Source: Mucilaginibacter arboris (GTDB lineage Bacteria > Bacteroidota > Bacteroidia > Sphingobacteriales > Sphingobacteriaceae). Taken from it: DNA of 64,000 nucleotides. The DNA lies in the NCBI RefSeq assembly GCF_009754915.1, contig NZ_WPIK01000004.1, positions 1 to 64,000 on the forward strand, written 5' to 3'. Positions 36,292 to 45,354 of the stretch are shown here, piece after piece (the stretch's first letter is position 1; every line of letters begins with the position of its first letter). Made by a program: the position numbers and the translations under genes. The notes below the pieces were generated by a model that did no database searches, was not told the DNA's origin, and saw only the letters and a list, made by a program, of their open reading frames with translations.

Positions 36292-36303
36292 ATGCTTCTT
36301 TTA
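36292..36303 (-). repeat. 12-mer after the sucC terminator
   Basis: Exact copy with CCGG extension, 5 bp beyond the terminator. Confidence 0.95.
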
Positions 36304-36388
36304 CCGGATAAAAATTAAGCAGGCAAATAATCTTGTTGTCAATAAATCTGCAAGTTCCTGCTGTAAAAATTAAAAAGCAAAATTTCCC

Positions 36389-36396
36389 TAATTTTG
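36389..36396 (+). promoter_or_regulatory. -7 box 3 bp before the aminotransferase start
   Basis: TAATTTTG is followed by TAC and then ATG (36400). Confidence 0.55.
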
Positions 36397-36399
36397 TAC

Positions 36400-37587
36400 A
36401 TGCTTACTCACCGCCAGCTTTTTTTGCTGAATGTTGCCCAAACATCCAACTCACCAAGATTATTAGAAATTGAACGTGCCGAAGGACTACATTTGTACGA
36501 CGTTCAAGGCAAAACTTATATGGATTTGGTTTCAGGTTTTGCGGTAAGCAACACCGGACATAAACATCCTGAAATTGTACAGGCGATAAAAGACCAGGTA
36601 GATCTGTACATGCACTTGAGCGTTTACGGCGAATATGTGCAAACGCCACAAGTTAAGCTGGCAGAAAAAATAACCTCACTCCTTCCAGAACAGCTCAATT
36701 CGGTTTACTTCACCAATTCGGGCACAGAAGCAACGGAAGGCGCCATGAAATTAGCCAAACGTTTTACCGGCCGGTCAGAAATTATTGCCTGTAAAAACAG
36801 CTATCATGGCAGTTCACAAGGCGCTTTAAGTTTGATGGGAAATGAGGGATTTAAACAAGCTTATCGTCCATTGCTTCCGGGAATTAAATTTATCAACTTT
36901 AATCAGCAACAGGATTTAGAACAGATTACAACCGAAACCGCAGCTGTAATTGTAGAAACCATTCAGGGAGAAGCAGGAATACGTGTTCCTGAGGTAGAAT
37001 ATATGCTTCTTTTAAGGCATAAATGTTCGCAAACCGGAACTTTACTGATTTTGGATGAAATACAAACGGGTTTCGGCCGGACCGGAAAACTGTATGCTTT
37101 TGAACATTTCGGGATCGTTCCTGATATTTTGTTAACCGCAAAAGCTTTTGGCGGCGGCATGCCTTTGGGCGCTTTTATCGCACCAAAATATTTGATGGAT
37201 GCGTTAAAAGAAAACCCGATTTTAGGCCATATCACTACTTTTGGCGGCCATCCGGTTTGTTGTGCAGCAGGTTTAGCTTCGCTGGAAGTAATCCTGAAAG
37301 AAGATTTGATGCGAGATGTTGCTGAAAAAGAAAGCCTGTTTAGAGAATTGCTTCAGCATAAAGAAATTAAAGAAGTGCGCGGAAAAGGATTGATGCTGGC
37401 CATCCAGTTAAGCAGCTTTAACCAGGTAGAAAGCGTGAGTAAACGCTGTGTGGAAAACGGGGTAATTGTAGATTGGTTTCTGCATTGTGAAACCGCTTTG
37501 CGTATTGCGCCGCCGTTAATTATCACGGAAGAAGAAATCCGGAAAGCTTGTGCGGTGATTTTGGAAGCGATTGAATTTTACAAATAA
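36400..37587 (+). CDS. Class III PLP aminotransferase (acetylornithine-type)
   Basis: This 395-residue enzyme has NSGTEATEGAMKLAKRFTGR, LLILDEIQTGFGRTGKLYAF and the PLP lysine in LTAKAFGGGMPLGAF. It resembles acetylornithine/ornithine and aspartate aminotransferase-family enzymes; the substrate is not certain. I start at ATG 36400 rather than the in-frame TTG two codons earlier. The -7 box is 3 bp upstream, so the mRNA may be leaderless. A 12-mer encodes MLLL at the middle of the protein. Confidence 0.9.
   Translation: MLTHRQLFLLNVAQTSNSPRLLEIERAEGLHLYDVQGKTYMDLVSGFAVSNTGHKHPEIVQAIKDQVDLYMHLSVYGEYVQTPQVKLAEKITSLLPEQLNSVYFTNSGTEATEGAMKLAKRFTGRSEIIACKNSYHGSSQGALSLMGNEGFKQAYRPLLPGIKFINFNQQQDLEQITTETAAVIVETIQGEAGIRVPEVEYMLLLRHKCSQTGTLLILDEIQTGFGRTGKLYAFEHFGIVPDILLTAKAFGGGMPLGAFIAPKYLMDALKENPILGHITTFGGHPVCCAAGLASLEVILKEDLMRDVAEKESLFRELLQHKEIKEVRGKGLMLAIQLSSFNQVESVSKRCVENGVIVDWFLHCETALRIAPPLIITEEEIRKACAVILEAIEFYK
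37003..37014 (-). repeat. 12-mer inside the aminotransferase gene (MLLL frame)
   Basis: Exact copy encoding YMLLLR. Confidence 0.95.
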
Positions 37588-37599
37588 GAATAACATTAA

Positions 37600-38484
37600 A
37601 TGTACTTACATAAACATATTTCAGCTAATAACATCTCTGTTGACAGCTTTCCGTTTAAACGTGAAATTGCAATGGAAGCATATATTCTTGAGAATCCGAC
37701 AGTATTATCTTTAGAAACTGATGGATTTAACGAAGTAGATATTTTAGAGAGCGAAGTATCACTGATAAATGGCAGAACTGATAAAGACACAGATGGTAGA
37801 ATTGATATTTTAGCTAAGTATGGGCAGGAATACCTTGCTATTGTTGAACTAAAATTAGGAGAATTAACAGATCGGCATCTTTGGCAATTAGAAAGTTACT
37901 TAAAAGAAAAAGAACAAATATTTCAAAAATTTTCGGATAAATGGGATAAAACAGTAAGTAACGAACCTAAATGGATTGGCATAATGGTAGGTAAGACAAT
38001 CAATCCAGATTTAATGCTTAAAATCAGAAAAGGTTATTATTTTAATGATATTATTCCAATTGCAGCTTTAACAATAAATAGATATCAAGGAAAAGATGGA
38101 AACATCTATGTAATTACAGATACCTATTTTACTGAAAGAATAAAAAATAAAGATTATACCAAATATATTTTTAACGGTAAAAAATATGGCAAGAGTAGAT
38201 TAGTATTAGCGGTAATCAAAGATTATGTAGAACAAAATCCAATGATATCTTTTAGTCAACTAAAAGCGAAATTTCCTGACAAATTACAAAGTCGAGAAAC
38301 GTTTACGACTGAAAAAGAAGCAAAATCAAAAATAGACAGAAGGAATTTTATGGAACCTGATGAACTAATAACATTATCAGATGAAACGATTGCTGTAAGT
38401 ACTCAATGGGGTATTAAAAATATCGATAATTTTATTAATAATTGTAAGCAAATGAATATAACAATCGTGAAGAGTTCTTCATAA
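37600..38484 (+). CDS. PD-(D/E)XK nuclease-like protein with C-terminal wHTH-like region
   Basis: This 294-residue protein has a NucS/DUF91-like core: ENPTVL (31-36), GRID with D69, then VELK with E83 and K85, and WQLESYL (95-101). D-E-x-K matches the PD-(D/E)XK nuclease fold. The C-terminal third (LVLAVIKDYVEQNPMISFSQL onwards) looks like a winged-helix domain. It is strikingly AT-rich and has no 12-mer copy, unlike flanking genes, which suggests recent arrival. It starts 12 bp after the aminotransferase. Confidence 0.65.
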   Translation: MYLHKHISANNISVDSFPFKREIAMEAYILENPTVLSLETDGFNEVDILESEVSLINGRTDKDTDGRIDILAKYGQEYLAIVELKLGELTDRHLWQLESYLKEKEQIFQKFSDKWDKTVSNEPKWIGIMVGKTINPDLMLKIRKGYYFNDIIPIAALTINRYQGKDGNIYVITDTYFTERIKNKDYTKYIFNGKKYGKSRLVLAVIKDYVEQNPMISFSQLKAKFPDKLQSRETFTTEKEAKSKIDRRNFMEPDELITLSDETIAVSTQWGIKNIDNFINNCKQMNITIVKSSS

Positions 38485-38516
38485 AGCCTGTCTTTGTTTT
38501 TTTCCACTAAACAGCA

Positions 38517-39440
38517 TCAAGCCATTTTATTTCTTTTAATTAAATAAGCTTTTAGAACCTGATCATAACCTTGATGCAGATTCGCGTCAACCAGATCAAT
38601 ATGATATTGCACGCATTTTAATTCCAGGCTGTGCCGATAATTGTTTAAGGCAGAACGGTAACCTTCCCGGATTTCGTTTGGATGTACCTTCATCTCCTCT
38701 CCGCTTTCCAAATCAACAAAATGATAAGGCCTGTTTTCAAAATTAAACTCCAGCTCTTTCTGATGATCTGTAATATTGAAAATCACAACTTCGTGTTTGG
38801 CGTGTTTTAAATGTTGCAGGGAAGCAAAAAGATCGGCAGATTTCTGTTCGTCCATGGCGTTTTCCAGCATATCGCTAAAAATAATGATAAGCGAACGTTT
38901 GTGCACTTGCCCGGCCAGCTGATGTAAAACCTCCGCAATTCCGGTTGACCGCATGCTTCTTTTATCATGCAAAATCTTTTCTAACTGAGCAAAAAGGTAA
39001 AACAGATGAGCGGAAGTAGATTTAGCCGGACTGATGAAATTAACCTGATCTGAAAAAAGACAAAGGCCAAATGCATCGCGCTGTTTCTTAAACAAATACA
39101 TGAGAGAAGCTGCAGCATAAACGGCAAATTCCAGTTTACTTAAATTTTTTTCCGGGAAGTTCATGGAAGAGGAAGTATCCAGAACCAGAAAGCAACGGAG
39201 GTTGGTTTCTTCTTCAAACTGCTTAACGAACAGTTTATCTGTTCTGGCCATCAGTTTCCAATCTACATTTCGCACTGATTCGCCATTATTATAAGCACGA
39301 TGTTCGGCAAACTCCACCGAAAAACCGTGAAATGGACTTTGGTGTAAACCGGTTATAAAGCCTTCTACCACTTGCTTGGCAAGCAACTCTAAGTTGGCAA
39401 ACTGCTGGATTTCCTGGTTTTGGCTTAGGCTGATACTCAT
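38517..39440 (-). CDS. DUF58 protein with vWA-like domain
   Basis: This 307-residue protein has the DUF58 hallmark RNVDWKLMARTDKLFVKQF and a vWA-type metal site LDTSSSMN, then SLIIIFSDML. DUF58 proteins usually lie beside MoxR ATPases, which act as chaperones; none is here. It is cytoplasmic by sequence. A 12-mer encodes KRSM. Confidence 0.88.
   Translation of the reverse strand: MSISLSQNQEIQQFANLELLAKQVVEGFITGLHQSPFHGFSVEFAEHRAYNNGESVRNVDWKLMARTDKLFVKQFEEETNLRCFLVLDTSSSMNFPEKNLSKLEFAVYAAASLMYLFKKQRDAFGLCLFSDQVNFISPAKSTSAHLFYLFAQLEKILHDKRSMRSTGIAEVLHQLAGQVHKRSLIIIFSDMLENAMDEQKSADLFASLQHLKHAKHEVVIFNITDHQKELEFNFENRPYHFVDLESGEEMKVHPNEIREGYRSALNNYRHSLELKCVQYHIDLVDANLHQGYDQVLKAYLIKRNKMA
38953..38964 (-). 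repeat. 12-mer inside the DUF58 gene (KRS frame)
   Basis: Exact copy encoding DKRSMR, the only copy seen in this frame, and flanked by GCATG/CATGC. Confidence 0.95.
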
Positions 39441-39496
39441 GAAGTAAACATGAAGTGGGTTGTGAGATTAAAATTGGAAAATTAATTTTTAGGTGG

Positions 39497-39508
39497 TAAA
39501 AGAAGCAT
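39497..39508 (+). repeat. 12-mer at the 3' end of a small gene
   Basis: Exact copy in the extended form AGGTGGTAAAAGAAGCAT. It touches the TGA stop of the 42-aa gene (39508-39510). Confidence 0.95.
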
Positions 39509-39636
39509 CATTCAATATAACCTTGCTCTGTTAATCTTTTAATCATAGCATCTTCATCAATTGTTTCTGATTCTGACTTAATAAATATTTCGGCCAGAAA
39601 AACATTTTCTTTTGAAACAAAAATTTCAAAGCTCAT
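39508..39636 (-). CDS. Small protein, 42 aa
   Basis: The frame encodes MSFEIFVSKENVFLAEIF and a helical C terminus (DEDAMIKRLTEQGYIE). It overlaps the upstream DUF2683-like gene by 11 bp, the tight coupling expected for an antitoxin/toxin-like pair, but 42 residues is too short for known toxin folds. It may be a degraded partner. Confidence 0.5.
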   Translation of the reverse strand: MSFEIFVSKENVFLAEIFIKSESETIDEDAMIKRLTEQGYIE

Positions 39637-39871
39637 TTAAAAAGTCTTTGGCGTTCTTAAATTCTATTTCACCTTTTTCCCATCTTTTAATGTCAATCAA
39701 TGAACCTTTTAAAGATTTAAAAATCTGCTTTTCCTTTTTATTTAACGGTCGTGTTTGAGTCTTGGCTTCCTTTTTATCATGAATCTCATAATCCAATTTA
39801 AGCGCTTTCAAAATTGCTTTCAGCGCTTTTTCAGCTTTTTTATCTTCTGTGTTGATTGTGAACGTTATCAT
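39626..39871 (-). CDS. DUF2683-like small protein, antitoxin-like
   Basis: This 81-residue protein starts MITFTINTEDKKAEKALKAI and ends DIKRWEKGEIEFKNAKDFLNEL, like DUF2683-type antitoxins; the match is tentative. An in-frame ATG at 39952 lies inside a 12-mer copy and would add MLLLSHIFVIQRL. I reject it because the family begins at the conserved beta-strand. Confidence 0.6.
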   Translation of the reverse strand: MITFTINTEDKKAEKALKAILKALKLDYEIHDKKEAKTQTRPLNKKEKQIFKSLKGSLIDIKRWEKGEIEFKNAKDFLNEL

Positions 39872-39940
39872 AATCTCAAATTTAATTAATTTTTCTGCTG
39901 AATTGTTTATCGCAAGTCTTTGTATCACAAAAATATGTGA

Positions 39941-39952
39941 TAAAAGAAGCAT
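39941..39952 (+). repeat. 12-mer upstream of the DUF2683-like gene
   Basis: Exact copy. Its complement starts with ATG and creates a spurious in-frame start (MLLL). Confidence 0.95.
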
Positions 39953-39968
39953 TTAAAAAACTTGGCAT

Positions 39969-40003
39969 AAAAAAACCCGGCTTTAATTAAGCCAGGTTTT
40001 TTT
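39969..40003 (-). terminator. Terminator after trxA
   Basis: The stem ACCTGGCTT / AAGCCGGGT (one mismatch, minus strand) carries T-runs on both sides, 17 bp after the trxA stop. The variant 12-mer TAAAAGAAGTAT (40010-40021) lies between. Confidence 0.85.
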
Positions 40004-40020
40004 ATATGATAAAAGAAGTA

Positions 40021-40341
40021 TTATACCAGTTGTTTATTCAATTTGTCTGATAAAACCGATTTTGGCACGGCGCCAATTTGCTTGTCCACAATTTCACCGT
40101 TCTTAAAAAACAATAAAGCCGGAATGTTACGGATACCAAATTTCATGGAAATGCCCGGGTTGTTATCCACGTTCACTTTTCCAACAACTGCTTTATCGCC
40201 AAAATCTTTTGCAATTTCTTCTACTACCGGTCCAACCATGCGGCAAGGTCCGCACCATTCTGCCCAAAAGTCAACCAGTACGGGTTTATCTGATTTTAAC
40301 ACAACTTCATCAAAGTTGGCATCTGTAATTTCTAAAGCCAT
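40021..40341 (-). CDS. trxA: Thioredoxin
   Basis: This 106-residue cytoplasmic thioredoxin has the active site WCGPC (C30, C33), cis-proline IRNIPALLFF and the usual length. A TATATTTG box (40368-40375, minus strand) lies 26 bp upstream of the ATG. Its neighbour dnaE is on the same strand but more than 1 kb away, separated by a + strand gene. Confidence 0.95.
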   Translation of the reverse strand: MALEITDANFDEVVLKSDKPVLVDFWAEWCGPCRMVGPVVEEIAKDFGDKAVVGKVNVDNNPGISMKFGIRNIPALLFFKNGEIVDKQIGAVPKSVLSDKLNKQLV

Positions 40342-40367
40342 GATTTTTATGTTTTATAATGTTTAAA

Positions 40368-40375
40368 CAAATATA
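40368..40375 (-). promoter_or_regulatory. -7 box before trxA
   Basis: TATATTTG on the minus strand. Confidence 0.5.
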
Positions 40376-40559
40376 GAATAATCAATTTGCTTGCCACAGT
40401 TGTTATATGACAATCTGACAATTAGCAGACTTCAATAATTACCCGGTAAAAACAGCATTGCTCAATTTTAATCTGCTTTTAATAAAGCCGCTACAATTTA
40501 TTGGTTTCTTTACTGCAGATTTTAAATGTTGCTAACTTAAGAAGTTTCAAAACTGCATT

Positions 40560-41420
40560 ATGAAGAATTTATATTTGGTTGTTGTTCTTATTTTTATCTG
40601 TGGTTTGCACACGATAGCACAAACCGTAAACATCGATGATGATAAAAGTACCGGTTTAAAAGGAGGCCTGAGTTATCTGAACAATAATGTTTTTATGGGC
40701 AGAACAGACTTAATTACTTCTAAAACAATTACTCCTTCAATTTCATATAATGCTAAATCAGGAATTTACGTCTCCGGATCTGCAAATTTTATCCTTGGTG
40801 AAAAGAGAAAAAGTTTAGATGGAAGCAGTTTAGAACTTGGCTACAACTATGAAATTGGCGATAACTTTTATGGCGGACTGTCGTTTTCCAAATATTTTTA
40901 TAATTCCAGCAGTACGCGTATTACGTCGGCTATCAGCAGTTTTGCAAATGCTTATTTAAATTATGATCTGGGAGATATTATTACACCCGAATTAAGTGTA
41001 AGTTATAGCATCTCTTCCCGAAAAGAACACAACGATGTTTTTATAACGCCCGGCTTAACGCATATTTTTACCATTGACCATGTTTTTGCCGATAAAAATA
41101 CACTCGATATTGAACCGGAAGCAACTGTAAATACCGGAACCCAAAATTTTTACAATGGTTATTTTAACCGCAGGAGAAGGATAAACCAGGCTGCAACCGA
41201 CCGGATTTCTGCTGCAGATGCATCAACATTAACAAAATTTACTTTACTGGATTATGAAATAAGTTTACCAGTGAAGTTTAAAAGATCTAATTACGTGTTC
41301 GCTTTTACGCCCAGCTATGCTTTTCCGCAAAACAAATTGCCAGATGCTGTTATTTCAAAAATAACCGATAAAAAAAGTTTGTTTTACTTTGAGGTTAGCC
41401 TGTTATTCAAATTCCATTAA
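40560..41420 (+). CDS. Exported beta-barrel-like protein
   Basis: This 286-residue protein has a signal peptide (MKNLYLVVVLIFICGLHTIAQ) and a chain of amphipathic strands (KSGIYVSGSANFIL, LELGYNYEIGDNFYGGLSFS) ending in VSLLFKFH, typical of outer-membrane barrels. I do not recognise the family. Its TAA stop overlaps the dnaE stop in the palindrome TTAA. Upstream, 40447-40458 holds the variant TAAAAACAGCAT. Confidence 0.65.
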   Translation: MKNLYLVVVLIFICGLHTIAQTVNIDDDKSTGLKGGLSYLNNNVFMGRTDLITSKTITPSISYNAKSGIYVSGSANFILGEKRKSLDGSSLELGYNYEIGDNFYGGLSFSKYFYNSSSTRITSAISSFANAYLNYDLGDIITPELSVSYSISSRKEHNDVFITPGLTHIFTIDHVFADKNTLDIEPEATVNTGTQNFYNGYFNRRRRINQAATDRISAADASTLTKFTLLDYEISLPVKFKRSNYVFAFTPSYAFPQNKLPDAVISKITDKKSLFYFEVSLLFKFH

Positions 41421-44400
41421 TTTAAAGTAACCGGGTTATTAGTTAAAATTTTAACACTATCAATAAAATCATCCGCCGGGTTTACTTTAAAACTTCTTGA
41501 TGGCATTTCAACAGCAATTGCTTCCTCTTTATCCTTTACCTGGAAACGCAGCACGCAGTTTTTAACCGCATATTTCTGGTTATTGGCTTCCACCAGTTCC
41601 TGCAAATCGTTTAATAAACGGTCTGAAAGCTCGTTCAGGTTTAAGCTGATGGTTATTGATTTCGTTAGTTTATCGCGAAGTTCGGAAAGGAGGTTCATGG
41701 ACGTGATGCGCAGATCCCAGTTGTCCTTTTGCCTGTATTTTTCTTCGATACAACCTTTAACCTGCACAAAATAGCCATCGAACAGCATGTTTTTAAACTT
41801 AATGTAATCATCGCCAAATAAAGCGAATTCGTAAGAATCATTGTAATCCTCTAAAACAAAAGTGCCGAAAGGATTACCGGTTTTGGTCATTTTATGCTGA
41901 ACGTTAGACATCAGGCCGCCGATACAAAGTTCGCTCCTGCGTTTTAGCTCGTTAAAAGAAGCAACCACCTCGTCCCCGCCTTCCTTGTTCTTCATTTTCT
42001 GGATCAGCTTCAGGTCCAATACCGAACTGTTGCAGAATTTATCCAATTCGAACTTGTAATTATCCAGCGGATGCCCGGTTAAATAAATGCCGATCAGGTC
42101 TTTTTCGTATTTCAGCTTTTCGATCAGCGGATATTCTTCTGCTTCCGGCATAGGTGGTTCGGGGATAAAAGAAGCATTTGCACCTCCGAATAAAGAAACC
42201 TGGGAACTGTTCTGCGAATTTTGAAAATCGTTTCCGTACTTGATCAAACGTTCTAAACCTGTTAAAATCCCGTTCTCCGTTTTCACAAAGAACTGCGAGC
42301 GCTTTAACCCGAAACTATCGAAAGCGCCGCTATAAACTAAATTTTCACAAGATTTTTTGTTGACCGAACGGTTATTAGAACGGCGCGCAAAATCGTAAAT
42401 GGATTGGTAAGGGCCGTTTGCATCACGTTCTTCGATAATACTTTCTACCGCTTTTTCGCCTACACCTTTAATTCCGGCCAGGCCAAAACGGATTTCCCCT
42501 TTTTGATTGACGGTGAACGTATTGAAAGATTCGTTCACATCGGGGCCAAGCACCGGGATGTTCATTTGCCGGCATTCGTCCATAAAAAATGTGATCTTTT
42601 CAATATTGTTCTGGTTATTTAATACGGCTGACATGTACTCTGCCGGGTAATGCGCCTTTAAATAAGCGGTTTGATAAGCTACAAAAGCGTAACAGGTAGA
42701 ATGCGATTTGTTAAAGGCGTATTGGGCAAACGCCTTCCAGTCGTTCCAGATCTTGGTCAGTTTATCTTTGGGATGCCCTTTTGCAATAGCGCCTTCGGTA
42801 AATTGCGATTCCATTTTATTCAGGACCTCAATCTGCTTTTTACCCATCGCTTTACGCAAAACATCCGCATCGCCTTTGCTAAAGCCCGCCAGTTTTTGCG
42901 ATAACAACATCACCTGCTCCTGGTAAACCGTAATTCCGTAGGTTTCGGCAAGATATTCTTCCATATCCGGCAAATCATATGAAATTGCCTCCAGGCCGTG
43001 TTTCCTTTTGATAAAGTTTGGAATGTATTCTATCGGTCCAGGACGATAAAGCGCATTCATAGCAATCAGGTCCTCGAACTTATCAGGCTTTAATTCGCGC
43101 ATGTACATTTGCATGCCGTCGCTTTCAAACTGAAAGGTTCCGTTGGTATTTCCGGCCTGGTACAGATCGTAGGTTTCTTTATCGTCCAACGGTATCTCGT
43201 CAATAGAAATATCGATATGATGATTTAGCTTGATCATCCGGAGCGCATCTTTAATAATGGTCAAGGTTTTTAATCCCAAAAAGTCCATTTTAATTACACC
43301 TGCATCTTCAATTACCTTACCGTCAAATTGCGTAACCAGCAAGGTAGATTCTTTGGAAGTAGCAACCGGAACAATATTGGTGAGATCATCCGGCGCGATG
43401 ATAATTCCGGCAGCATGCACACCTGTATTCCGGATGGACCCTTCCAGCTTTTCCGCTTCTCTTAAAACCTTAGATTTCAGGTCTTTTCCCTTAAATATCT
43501 CTTGTAATTCCGGAACTTGTTCTATTGCCTTTTTAAGCGTGATACCTAACGTTTCCGGTACTAATTTCTTAATTGAATTTACTTCGGATAAAGGCATATT
43601 TAACGCACGGCCCACATCCTGGATACTGGTACGGGCAGCCATAGAACCATAAGTAATGATCTGGGCAACCTGGTTTTGTCCGTATTTATCTACCACATAA
43701 TCTATTACTTTCTGGCGGCCTTCATCATCAAAATCCGTATCAATATCGGGCATTGATTTACGGTCCGGATTAAGAAAACGCTCAAACAGCAGGTTATATT
43801 TAATCGGGTCGATATTGGTGATGCCGATACAATAAGCAACCGCAGAACCTGCTGCCGAACCACGGCCAGGACCAACAAAAACGCCTAAGTCGCGGCCGGC
43901 TTTAATAAAATCAGCAACAATTAAAAAGTAACCCGCGAAGCCCATTGTTTTGATCGTAAACAACTCAAAATCGAGCCGTTCCTGCACTTCCAGGCCTATT
44001 TCGTGATAACGCTCTTTAGCACCTTTATAGGTCAGATCTTTCAGGTATTCCCACTGATTCAAAACGTCTGCGTCCGCTCCATGATGTATCTTAAATTCCT
44101 GAGGAACAGGAAAATTAGGCAACATAATATCACGCTTTAATTTAAGATGGTCGATCTTGTCGACAATCTCATTGGTATTATCCAAAGACTCGGGAATATC
44201 CTGAAAAAGCTGCCCCATTTCGGCCTGAGTTTTAAAATAAAACTGATCGTTAGGGAAACCAAACCGATAGCCCTTTCCGCCTTCTTCATCTATGGCGATC
44301 GGCGTGCTTTGCATATCGCCTGTATTTACGCATAAAAGAATATCATGGGCATTGGCGTCCTGCTGATCTACGTAATGAGAATCATTGGAGCATATTACTT

Positions 44401-45001
44401 TTACCTGATGTTTTTTTGCAAATGAAGTTAATACCTGGTTGATCTTCAACTGTTCTGGAATATCATGCCGTTGCAGTTCTATATAATAATCCTCTCCGAA
44501 CAAATCCAGCCACCATTTAAATTCAGCTTCCGCTTCTGCCTCACTGTTTTTTAAAATAGCCTGCGGAACAGAAGCACCTATACAACATGAAGTAGCAATT
44601 AAACCTTTATGGTATTTTAAAATCAATTCCTTATCAATACGCGGCCATTTGCTGTATAAGCCTTCCATATAACCCAATGAACAAAGTTTGATGAGGTTGC
44701 GGTAGCCTTCTGCATTTTTGGCCAGCAGCAACTGGTGGTAACGCACATCTTTTTTATCCTTGGTAAATTGCTTTTTATGACGATCTTCTACCACATAAAA
44801 CTCGCAGCCAACAATTGGCTTCACATTATGCTTTCCGGCTTCAGCCACAAATTTGAAGGCACCGAACATGTTTCCATGATCTGTAATGGCCATGGCCTTC
44901 ATACCATCGGCAGCGGCTTTCTTAAAAAGTTTAGAAATGTCGGCAGCACCATCCAGTAAAGAAAACTGGGTGTGTACGTGTAAATGAGAAAAATCGGGCA
45001 T
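41417..45001 (-). CDS. dnaE: DNA polymerase III alpha subunit
   Basis: DnaE is the replicative polymerase. This 1194-residue protein has the N-terminal PHP domain (FSHLHVHTQFSLLDGA), the polymerase core with GPGRGSAAGSAVAYC, the catalytic PDIDTDF, GVHAAGII and FNKSHSTCYAFVAYQTAYLK, then helix-hairpin and OB-fold regions. There is no intein or frameshift. A TAAATTTG box (45019-45026) precedes the start. A 12-mer encodes NASFIP in the C-terminal third. Confidence 0.97.
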   Translation of the reverse strand: MPDFSHLHVHTQFSLLDGAADISKLFKKAAADGMKAMAITDHGNMFGAFKFVAEAGKHNVKPIVGCEFYVVEDRHKKQFTKDKKDVRYHQLLLAKNAEGYRNLIKLCSLGYMEGLYSKWPRIDKELILKYHKGLIATSCCIGASVPQAILKNSEAEAEAEFKWWLDLFGEDYYIELQRHDIPEQLKINQVLTSFAKKHQVKVICSNDSHYVDQQDANAHDILLCVNTGDMQSTPIAIDEEGGKGYRFGFPNDQFYFKTQAEMGQLFQDIPESLDNTNEIVDKIDHLKLKRDIMLPNFPVPQEFKIHHGADADVLNQWEYLKDLTYKGAKERYHEIGLEVQERLDFELFTIKTMGFAGYFLIVADFIKAGRDLGVFVGPGRGSAAGSAVAYCIGITNIDPIKYNLLFERFLNPDRKSMPDIDTDFDDEGRQKVIDYVVDKYGQNQVAQIITYGSMAARTSIQDVGRALNMPLSEVNSIKKLVPETLGITLKKAIEQVPELQEIFKGKDLKSKVLREAEKLEGSIRNTGVHAAGIIIAPDDLTNIVPVATSKESTLLVTQFDGKVIEDAGVIKMDFLGLKTLTIIKDALRMIKLNHHIDISIDEIPLDDKETYDLYQAGNTNGTFQFESDGMQMYMRELKPDKFEDLIAMNALYRPGPIEYIPNFIKRKHGLEAISYDLPDMEEYLAETYGITVYQEQVMLLSQKLAGFSKGDADVLRKAMGKKQIEVLNKMESQFTEGAIAKGHPKDKLTKIWNDWKAFAQYAFNKSHSTCYAFVAYQTAYLKAHYPAEYMSAVLNNQNNIEKITFFMDECRQMNIPVLGPDVNESFNTFTVNQKGEIRFGLAGIKGVGEKAVESIIEERDANGPYQSIYDFARRSNNRSVNKKSCENLVYSGAFDSFGLKRSQFFVKTENGILTGLERLIKYGNDFQNSQNSSQVSLFGGANASFIPEPPMPEAEEYPLIEKLKYEKDLIGIYLTGHPLDNYKFELDKFCNSSVLDLKLIQKMKNKEGGDEVVASFNELKRRSELCIGGLMSNVQHKMTKTGNPFGTFVLEDYNDSYEFALFGDDYIKFKNMLFDGYFVQVKGCIEEKYRQKDNWDLRITSMNLLSELRDKLTKSITISLNLNELSDRLLNDLQELVEANNQKYAVKNCVLRFQVKDKEEAIAVEMPSRSFKVNPADDFIDSVKILTNNPVTLN
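42166..42177 (+). repeat. 12-mer inside dnaE (ASF frame)
   Basis: Exact copy encoding NASFIP in a low-conservation linker. A 10-of-12 relative is at 41953-41963. Confidence 0.95.
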
Positions 45002-45117
45002 AAAAGAAGTATCTGCTGCAAATTTATCAAAAACAATATTCGCAATAACAGAATGTGGAAAAGCATCAGAAATATGACACTCAGGGCGGGTTTAAATTTT
45101 GTTAAGGATAAAATCTG

Positions 45118-45129
45118 ATGCTTCTTTTA
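45118..45129 (-). repeat. 12-mer between dnaE and tamB
   Basis: Exact copy in the extended form; the minus strand reads TTTTTAGGTGGTAAAAGAAG then CAT. Confidence 0.95.
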
Positions 45130-45184
45130 CCACCTAAAAATCCTTGGAACGATCTGCTTTTGGTGCAGCGGCGGAAAGAGGCCA

Positions 45185-45214
45185 ATGCTTATTTTACTGC
45201 GATAAAAGAAGCAT
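45185..45214. repeat. Inverted 12-mer pair between dnaE and tamB
   Basis: A + copy (45203-45214) pairs with a minus-strand copy that has one mismatch (45185-45196, ATGCTTATTTTA) across a 6-nt loop. Confidence 0.85.
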
Positions 45215-45354
45215 CATGACTTTTACTGGTATAATCTAAAAGCCATCAATACTATTAAAAAAAAACAATTTTAACCTATGAAGGTATAAAGAAATTGAAG
45301 TAAAATTGCATTTGTTTATGTTTGATGAAATAATGTTTAACCAACGATAAGATT

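Larger units (their letters stand above)
45002..45354. other. 353-bp intergenic region dnaE-tamB
   Basis: No gene is supported here. It holds the dnaE promoter box TAAATTTG (45019-45026, minus strand), the variant TAAAAGAAGTAT (45001-45012) and two exact 12-mers. Confidence 0.7.

Noticed and set aside
39872-39952. N-terminal extension of the DUF2683-like gene starting MLLL
   Set aside because: The ATG belongs to the dispersed 12-mer and the extension lacks family similarity.
41417-41420. Overlap of convergent stop codons between the barrel gene and dnaE
   Set aside because: The TTAA palindrome simply lets both TAA stops share four bases; this is common and needs no special explanation.
43230-43652. 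140-codon + strand frame within dnaE
   Set aside because: It lies wholly in the dnaE coding region; the translation is a shadow.
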